A stretch of 64,000 nucleotides of DNA from Megamerina dolium. Its lineage: Eukaryota > Arthropoda > Insecta > Diptera > Megamerinidae. Both the position numbers and the translations under genes were made by a program. The DNA is taken from assembly GCA_963854835.1 (NCBI GenBank), contig OY978529.1, forward strand, positions 6,668,501-6,732,500, in the 5' to 3' direction. The stretch's first letter is position 1, and each line of letters begins with the position of its first letter. The notes below the pieces were generated by a model. That model was not told the DNA's origin. It did no database searches and saw nothing but the letters and a program-made list of their open reading frames with translations. Below, in pieces: positions 57,031 to 64,000 of the stretch.

Positions 57031-60000
57031 CTGTCGAATGGAAAATAGTTGCAATGTTACTTCAAGTAGGTGTTAGATGCCACAATTGAACTTACCTGTT
57101 GTTCCAAATATGCTATCTTACTCTTGTCATCCTCATCACTACTATGCATGGAGTTACGACTCTGTCGCCCCGTATTGTTTGCTTTCAAATCGCCAATCTT
57201 TTTCTGTGCATGCTCCAGCATTTGCTTAAAGGCATCACGGTCTTTTTTGAATCTCTCACATTGTCTCTGCATTGATGTCAACTCCCCGCTCAGATTTTTA
57301 ACTTGTTGTTCATAACGCAACCGTGTCGACGCCACCTCTGACTTTAATTGCAATTCACTATTTTCCAATCTAAAGAAAAAATAACTTCCATTAGTAGCAC
57401 CCAACCACGATAATATTAAGACCTACTCACTTTGTCTTCAAAGTCTTTAGCTCTGCCTCCAAATGCGCACTGTGCCCATTAATTGATGATTTCGCTTGTT
57501 CGATACGATTGAAGTCACTTAATTTCTGACTTAAATCATCATTGTCTTTGCGCAACTGAAATACCAAATCGACATTCATTTCATTCTCTCGTCGAAGACG
57601 TTCATATTCTCGTTCCTTTTCTGTCAACTTATTCTTCAGCATTGTCTTCTCATACTCAAGGGAGCCACTCTTTAGTGACTTTGTCTCTAGTTCGTGTATT
57701 TTTTTCTGTGCTTCATGGAAACGTCGATTCAATTCGGCCTTATCGTTACGCAACGCATCCAATTCGCCAAGTTTCTCCTTAGTCGCATTCAAATCCAATT
57801 CAAGATTTTTCTTTTCAGTTGTCAATTGTGCTCGCATCAATACTGTCTCCTCGGATAATGTTTCCCAATGTCCATTCAATTCCTTATAACGTTTACTTTC
57901 ATCGGCAAGATCGTTCTGTAGTTCGTCGATTTGCTTCTTCAACTCTTGCACTTGTTTTGAATCAGACTTGGAACTGCTGGTCGCTTTTGCTTTCAAATCT
58001 TTAATTTCTTTCTCCAGCGTTGATTTTACCTTTTCCGTGCTTTTACGTGCTGCCAACAATTCACCATCCAAATGTGCAAGCTTCTGTTCAAGTTTCTCAC
58101 GTTCTTTACGCTCTTTTTCATAATCTTTCTCCAGTGAGGCAAATTTCTCTTTATCCTTCTTTGCTGTAGACTCTAGTGTTGTTCTAGCTGCTTCTGCATG
58201 CTTTATCTAAATGGATTGCAAAAATTAAATATTACGATTAGATCTCGTAATATTCCAAATTTTAATTTTACGCTATCTCGTGATTTACCTGATTGTCCTG
58301 CTTCTTTATTTTTTCTTCCAGATCTTTCACCTTGCCACTTAGCTTTTTGGACTCCTCCTCCGATTTTTTCAATTTGTGTTCTACTTCACTCAACTTGCTT
58401 GATGAACTTGTTGCAGCCTTTAGTCTCTCTAAAAGAATGTAATAATAGAAAAATAAAAGCACGTATTAATATTATTTTTTGTACACGTATGACGTAATCA
58501 CATCAAAGAACAGCAGATCTCTTGCAACGTCGCTTTTTCTGACCATTAGCATGGAGAATAAAACTTTCTATTATTAAATTTGCCAAAGCCGGAAGATGAA
58601 CAATGATAAAGATGATAAAAAGTTATAGGAACTAGTAAATTTCGGCACAAGTACTTAGTGGTCTTCGGAATACTGTTGGATGGGCACCGTTTGAAAGAGT
58701 AAATCTTTTTTGCTATTAAATTTGTCGTGGTCGGGGTTCAAACTATTTATTATCGGAACTAGTGGTTTGCGGCAGAAGTCACACACAGTTCCTCAAAAAA
58801 GTACTAATGGGAATGGGATTATATGGATTCTTTTTTATCTCTCCTAAGCTTCCTTGGTATGATGCACAATCTCTTATTACTAAAATTTTTTTATTCCAAC
58901 TTACGTATATCGCCTTCGGCCAAGTTTAGCTTCTGTTTGCAACGTTTCAACTCAATTTGCAATTCACTATTTTCAGTCTCTAATGCTTTCAATTTCTCCT
59001 CGCCACTATTCAATACTATAACTCGCATCTCTTTAATTTCCTCCTCCAATTCTTCGACCCATTTCTTGAGATGATTCTTTGGTGTCAGATCAGTAACACG
59101 TTTTGGTGTTCGCGGTGGCAATTTATCTTCTGCTTCCTGCATGATACGTTTCAAACGTAAACCCATTTCATCGCGTTCCTTTTCCATCTTCAGCATGGTT
59201 TCTTTCAGCTTGTTCACCTCATCGTTTGTGCCTGTACCATTTTTGCGCACCGCTTGTAGCTGTAACTTCTTGATATCTTTCATTAGCTTTTCATTTTCAT
59301 TCTCCAATGCGACTATTTTCGATTTAAATGCTGATGCTTCTTGTTCGAACATATTAAGCTGGCGTTTCGTATCACTCTGAGCTGCTGAACCGAATGACAG
59401 TAATGACAGACCTCTTTTGCCAGCAACATTAGCTTCATTGCGCAAACGTTCCTGCAGTTCTCGTACTTGTTTCTTGCTATCTGTATTTTCCTTTTCAAGA
59501 TTCTCTACTTTTAGACGTAAAATCGATGCCTCTTGCTCATTGAGTTCAAGCAAAATGCGCAATTCGGCTGGGTCGTCTTCATCGGAAATGCCTTCATCAC
59601 GGTCAGCCGATACTTCGAGAGCCATACGATTGGGACTCAGTTTACGAGCTGCACAAAATGGAAGATATATTAGAGAGAAGAAGCATACGAATTTAGAGCC
59701 AAGTAGAGAACTAATTTTAATTGTAATTGCAAAACAAAAAGTAAAAGTTTATCATGCAACTGCTACATTGGTTAATTCAACTACGAAATGATACATATAG
59801 GATAAATGAGCAGCTGTAAAAAATGGCAAGTATGCTATGTCAAAGCGAATGATATATAGTACTAGTATATATGTATAAATATGTAGGGTTTAGTTAGTGA
59901 GAACTTTTTCAATTTCTTCTAGCAACAAATTGGTTGTTTGGCATCCGTTTAATAATTTTTTTTTTAATCCAATCAATCAATGTGTTACAAGAAAGTATTA

Positions 60001-61010
60001 CTTATATATTATCGAGGGAGGAAATATTGTATAAATAGAAAGAAAGATTTATTAGAAAAGAAAAGCAAAACCAAAATTATAATGTCATTCATTCGGAATT
60101 TCATTAACTCAGCCTACTTCGTGAACGTGTTGCCATTTTTTTCAACTGCATCATTAACGAATCATTTTCATCCTCGCAACGGGCCACTCTTTTTCTCAAA
60201 TTTTCAGCCTGTAATTGTAATACAAATATAAAACAGAAATTTATATAATTATATTCTTCTTTTTATCTATTCGTCAACTTGTTTGTAAAGTAAAGGGAAA
60301 TTTCGAAAAAAAAATACTTAAAATTTTTTCATGAGATCAAATCATTTGAGGAAAATGATTTACTTTTAACTAAGTTGTTTGACCATTAGTGAAATATTGC
60401 AAAGATTGCATGGCCATACAAAGGAACAACGATTTATTTGCAGCAATTGAGCTATTTGTTGGTTTTCAGCAGCTTTTAAGGGTATTTTGTATTGGCGCTT
60501 CCTTACGGGACGGAGATAGGGAATAAGCATGCTCTAGAAGAATATTATAGAATTAAAACTTTGAAAAAATTGTTATGATGAAAAAATTAATGGTGAGCGG
60601 TCCCTCTAAAAGCGCTCTGAAGACCCCAGGGTGACTAGCTCAGTCATGGGTTCGATACCCGACTAAAGCACATTTTTACTCACCTGTTGGCAAGCATTTG
60701 GTAATTCCTCCGGAAGTAACGGGGAGGACAAATTAATGGAAGTTGGATATGCGACTCCTGATTGCGGGTAGAGCGAATTGTGTAAAAAATCAATTTTATT
60801 TGGGAGACCTCCCGCCACCTTCTAGATTAGAGATATGTGGTAAGTATGTTAAGAGAAACTTCTGGGGAGGAAAATTAATCAAAGTTGGCCATATATGTAC
60901 TCCACTAGGGGCGGATACTGGGAGCAAATTTTTTAAAAAAGTTCAATATCTTCGGCAAGGCCTCATAAGGGGCAAAGAAAGTTTACATTCGAGAACTCTG
61001 GAGGCGAGAT

Positions 61011-61041
<31 letters not shown>

Positions 61042-64000
61042 GAAAAATTATGAAAAATCACTTTTTGTAAATTTAGGGGACGGGACGTGCGCCAGTTTTA
61101 AAATTTCATCAATCAGCATGGAACTTTCTATTTTGTAGTTTTCTTATTAAACCTAATATTATTTACTTCTACTGTCTAACAAGAGTCACTCTACTGAATG
61201 CCCATATGAGTATTTTCTAGACTGGAAAATTTTTCACAAAATAGTTCTAGTCAATATTTCCATCAGTCAATATTTCCGTTTTTTTCAAATACACCCATAT
61301 GGAAGAATTAAATGAATTACTTTTAAAAAAATCGGCCGACATTTCACCAATTGCCAAACAACCTAACAAACATACATACGCTAAGAGTAAGCGCACAAAA
61401 AACTGAACGCACACATACACAAAACAGAAACGCTTCTATTAAGCAAAGAGCTGTGCTACTATTCCAGTTGTTTTGTACCTGCCCTTGCACTCGTTACGAG
61501 GGCCTGTGAGAAAAGCGTCGGAAAGAGTAGATCTGATGACGGTGTTTTTCGACGAAATACCCCAGCAGTAGCCGCTGCTGCTGCGGTTGCATCTTGAAAT
61601 ATTGCAGCGAATGGTGAGCATTCACGTTCAGTTATCACAGGTACTTGCGCAAAGGAGTCTGTATCAAATGGGTCTTCAACATCCGTTTCCAAAATATTCT
61701 CGGTCATGGTCGATGAATCTTTTACCTCTTTGATCATGGATTGCTGATGATGATCGCTTGAAATAAAGCATGCCGAATCAAACTCATCCGTCATCGTGGA
61801 TGAAATTTTTGCGCCTTCTACTTGCACACTCTTCCCGTCTTCGATCATAGTTTCCAATTCTGTATTGATTGCAATATCTCTAAATTGTTTATTCTTCAAT
61901 TCGCTGCGACCGTCATCAGTATTCACAGCAATATGTTGCAATGTTTTCAAAGGAGTTTGTGTGCCACGTGGAAAAGCAAGTTTTACAATATCCTCATCGG
62001 TTTGTATACCACGATTGACCAGTGCAGCGATGCTAGTCAAAGGCTCTCGTAATATTTTGAAATGATTCTTAATGAATTACAAACATGTTGATACTTTGAA
62101 ATTGAAATATCCATTACCCCATAATGGAATGTTGACTTTCTTACCTCTTCTTCAGCAAATTTCAATTGATCCTTGAGATCCGATTCGCGTTCCACTGAAT
62201 CCTGTAGATCACGTAATAACTGTTGGGGGTCCTCCTGAGAACCACCTCGTGTCAATGATTCACGTGTAATCTTAGCATCGGCTGATGTTGATTTACCCAA
62301 AACGCCCAGCATTGGTGGCTTCTTCTTGCCCGGTGCACGTAACTCTTCCGCTTCAGCCTATAATCGAAAAAGGAGGGATAATTCAATTGAATCTTAATGT
62401 GAAATTATCCATTATCAACGGCACCTGTAATTTGCGTGTCAATTCATTGGAAAATCTCAACTCTTCCTCGAGTTTCTTAAACTTAACCATCAATTCTATA
62501 TTCGAATTGTTCTCCTTTTCTTGTTCGAGGGTCTCAATTTTACGTTCACATTTCTTTAGTTTGAAACTAAGAATGCGACAATTTTTAGTCGTCTTCTCCA
62601 AATCTTTTTGTAAATTGGTCTTAACCTTCACCTCATCATCACGGAATGTGTCTTGCAACTCATCCATTTCTGCTTGCAAACTGACTATCTCCTTTTTGGC
62701 GTCCTGATTCTCCTCCATTAGTTCTTCGCAAAGTTGTTCGGCAGCTTGTAGTTTCCGTTTCAAATCGTACTCCGCGCCCTTTGGATTATTTTCAATCTCT
62801 TTCATGCGTATATTCAATTTACGTTTCTCCTCGTTGACCTTCTCTAGTTGTTCCTTCAACTCGTTGACTTTCTGTTGCAGCATTAATGCCTCTGAGGCGG
62901 CAGTTCGATTCGGTGCCGTATCCATTGAAGCCAATCGTCGCAACAGTATATCACTTTTATCGCGTTCAGCACGTTCGGCACGCAATTTCATTGTCTCCAA
63001 TTGGGAACGTACCGATTTCAGCTCCTCCAAAAGATCACGATCATTACCACCCACCAATGTGGTGTCTGTCGTTTCGGTCGTCATTGACATGGTATCCTTT
63101 GCTTTTGTCTTGCCGTCGGAATATTTTGCAGAGTCTTTAATTTTAAGCATGAACTGGACATCTTCTGTTGTCTTCTGTCGTTCAATCTCTTTTCGTCGGG
63201 CCGTCGCTGTGCTTGTGGAATTTGTGGAATTACTGCTGGTATTTTTCGTATTAGTTAAGGATGTGGTCGATGATGATGATGATGATGATGTACTTTTGCC
63301 TGAATTTAATGACAATCGACTAGTGGAATTCGTGTTTGCTGCCCCAGTCGATGATGTGGATGATGTGGAACTTGAAACCGCGGAACGTACAGCTGATGAA
63401 TTCGAATTTGTTGATGTTGATGTCGATGAACTCGCAGTAGTCTTCTTTGGCGGCAATGAACGTTTCTCTTCGGCAATTGATGAACTCGATTTACTGCGCT
63501 CCGGCCGATCTGGCGGCTTAACGGGTGGCTTATTCTCAGGCTCATCACTAGTGTAGAAAGAATAGACCAAATAAAACAAATATAAACTCAAAAAATAGCC
63601 CAACAAACTTACTCGTCACTTTTTTTCGGCACCGAACGTTCTCGACTAGACTCTCGCGAATTCAAGCTACGCTGCTTCTTTAGCAAATTCATTTTGCGTA
63701 CACGTTCTGCCAGACTATCCGACGATAGAATGATCAACTCTTCTGGTATATTTCGTGATGGCGATGGTCGTTTCGCTGATGAAAACGAATCTTCCACCTG
63801 GAATGCAATCGGTCAGTCATTCAATAAGTCAATAATTTTGTTGACATCGAACCCTTCTACAAACCTCTTTCATATCCAATATTGTTGTATGCCGACGTGG
63901 TGGTATAGGCAATTTAAGTGTCAAATCAACATTATTCTCTTCGGATGCACTGGATGTCTCACCAATTGATGAACCCGCCCGTTGTCTAGCCTGTGAACTG
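55257..64000 (-). CDS. MTCL/SOGA-family coiled-coil protein, 3' part of gene (5' end outside window)
   Basis: Thirteen exons join in frame with GT-AG borders: >64000-63865, 63797-63613, 63547-62425, 62357-62145, 60208-60118, 59648-58905, 58428-58289, 58206-57431, 57369-57096, 57030-56053, 55963-55745, 55610-55383 and 55310-55257 (TAA at 55259-55257). They encode 1719 residues. The order is a Ser/Thr-rich N-terminal region (about residues 50-285), nearly continuous coiled coil (about 286-1400) and a basic, Ser-rich tail. Family-like stretches are NCRILSFKLKKCERK (near 62560), LELNEQEASILRLKVE (near 59540) and VHAKLRTSNEKLRRERER (near 56590). From memory these match vertebrate MTCL1/SOGA proteins, which bind and cross-link microtubules; cytoskeletal action in this fly is inferred. 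The start codon and first exons lie beyond 64000. Donor choice for the 91-base exon is the least certain junction. Introns hold SINE and other repeat fragments. Confidence 0.85.
58660..58745 (-). repeat. SINE remnant, copy 8, inside an intron
   Basis: The stretch tgggcaccgtttgaaagagt, aaatctttttt, attaaatttgt and ggtcggggttcaaac matches the region next to the tRNA head of copy 4 (gtgggtactgttcgaaag and ggggattgaacc). It lies in the 476-base intron between exons 58905 and 58428. Confidence 0.6.
60118..60208 (-). CDS. 91-base exon of the MTCL-like gene
   Basis: The acceptor at 60210-60209 gives AENLRKRVARCEDEND, followed by SLMMQLKKMATRSR. It enters in phase 0 after LKFAEEE and leaves in phase 1 at donor 60117-60116 (GTAGGC) into RKLSPNRMALE. 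A second GT seven bases further, also leaving phase 1, would add three residues. The sequence is coiled coil and continues the family pattern, so I take it as constitutive or the default form. Confidence 0.75.
60490..61041 (+). repeat. Dispersed repeat units plus a gat microsatellite in an intron
   Basis: Units near 60497-60610 (gggacggagatagggaataa, gcatgct) and 60800-60960 (gtatgttaagagaaacttct, ggggaggaaaattaat, ttggccatatatgta) belong to the family at 23519-24960. A gat array of about nine units is at 61012-61040. All of this lies in the intron between exons 62145 and 60208. Confidence 0.6.
60629..60720 (+). repeat. SINE, copy 7, truncated with shortened tRNA head
   Basis: The head reads gactagctcagtcatgggtt then cgatacccgac, so the A-box-like part is joined nearly directly to the B-box-like part and the anticodon-arm region is missing. 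The body continues ctcacctgttggcaagcatt and stops near ggaagtaac. Confidence 0.65.
61459..62043 (-). CDS. Candidate alternative exon with seven xQT/NT/MT motifs (possible LC8-binding ladder)
   Basis: An open frame of 194 codons enters in phase 0 from the acceptor at 62045-62044 and ends at a TAG at 61461-61459. Motifs on the minus strand, in order, are RGIQTDED, RGTQTPLK, IAVNTDDG, IAINTELE, KSVQVEGA, SSTMTDEF and SSTMTENI, spaced 10-29 residues apart. Known LC8 (DYNLL) ligands use short TQT-centred motifs, often in tandem, so this could be a dynein light chain docking ladder; that is inference. A GT donor at 61478-61477 leaves phase 1 and joins exon 59648-58905 in frame. It cannot be followed by exon 60208-60118, which needs phase 0. 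So it is either an alternative to that exon or an alternative last exon ending at the TAG. The acceptor tract is poor in pyrimidines, which lowers certainty about usage. Confidence 0.6.
   Translation of the reverse strand, partial: PLTSIAALVNRGIQTDEDIVKLAFPRGTQTPLKTLQHIAVNTDDGRSELKNKQFRDIAINTELETMIEDGKSVQVEGAKISSTMTDEFDSACFISSDHHQQSMIKEVKDSSTMTENILETDVEDPFDTDSFAQVPVITERECSPFAAIFQDATAAAAATAGVFRRKTPSSDLLFPTLFSQALVTSARAGTKQLE
62425..63865 (-). CDS. Ser/Thr-rich segment and first coiled coil of the MTCL-like protein (two exons)
   Basis: These are exons 63797-63613 and 63547-62425 of the MTCL-like gene. The shorter exon begins VEDSFSSAKRPSPSR and contains the Ser-rich ILSSDSLAERVRKMNLLKKQ. The 1123-base exon opens DEPENKPPVKPPDRPERSK, then has a long run of Ser, Thr and Asn coded partly by a TCATCATCA-type repeat near 63270-63290. 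Heptad-rich helix begins around NDRDLLEELKSVRSQLE and continues to the exon end at 62425. The ELMEENQ and NCRIL motifs near the exon end are the clearest family signature. The Ser/Thr tract is probably disordered and variable between species; I infer this from composition only. The plus-strand open frame at 62804-63556 over this exon is an antisense shadow. Confidence 0.85.

Noticed and set aside
62804..63556. Long plus-strand open frame (250 codons)
   Set aside because: It is antisense to a well-supported coiled-coil exon whose splice sites and family motifs fit; the acidic and Val-rich run is the complement of Ser/Thr/Asn codons.
1..64000. CRISPR arrays, operons, ribosome binding sites or bacterial genes
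   Set aside because: Spliced introns, TE types and repeat content show a eukaryotic nuclear sequence; microsatellites account for all regular repeats.

Overview
The window looks like nuclear DNA of a fly (Diptera), most plausibly a tephritid fruit fly or close relative. It is AT-rich, has short GT-AG introns, and contains mariner, Tc1, Tigger/pogo, PIF/Harbinger, RTE-like and jockey/R1-type elements plus a tRNA-derived SINE. The species assignment is inference; no marker gene is present.

Only one convincing host gene is visible. It lies on the minus strand from about 64000 down to 55257 and runs off the right edge at its 5' end. Thirteen exons can be joined in frame and give 1719 C-terminal residues of a long coiled-coil protein of the MTCL/SOGA (microtubule cross-linking factor) family. 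A further exon at 61459-62043 carries a ladder of seven xQT/NT/MT motifs resembling dynein light chain LC8 binding sites. It has the same entry and exit phases as the neighbouring 91-base exon, so the two look like alternatives.

The remaining 55 kb is a transposon graveyard in AT-rich, microsatellite-rich DNA. Left part (1-10 kb): a SINE, a mariner and an IR/DR-type Tc1 element abut one another, followed by RTE-like fragments. From 10 to 27 kb there are six 5'-truncated non-LTR fragments with RNase H domains, several mariner remnants, a TTAA-flanked piggyBac-type MITE inside an older dispersed repeat, and a 559-bp foldback made from two mariner 5' ends. From 27 to 41 kb there are SINEs, an unclassified element with a zinc-finger ORF, a third mariner copy, a long RTE-like copy with endonuclease and reverse transcriptase remains, and a second RTE-like copy with a 5' inversion inside a perfect 14-bp target duplication. 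From 44 to 54 kb there are a SINE inside a Tc1-like transposase, a jockey-like reverse transcriptase, and a PIF/Harbinger element broken by a jockey-like fragment and by an almost intact 2205-bp Tigger element.

The parts do not form a pathway. The window records layered transposition beside one conserved cytoskeletal gene. The most informative points are the alternative motif-ladder exon, the twin-priming-like RTE copy, the near-intact Tigger element and the foldback mariner. No element here is clearly a new mechanism; identities of TE subfamilies are from motif recognition only.
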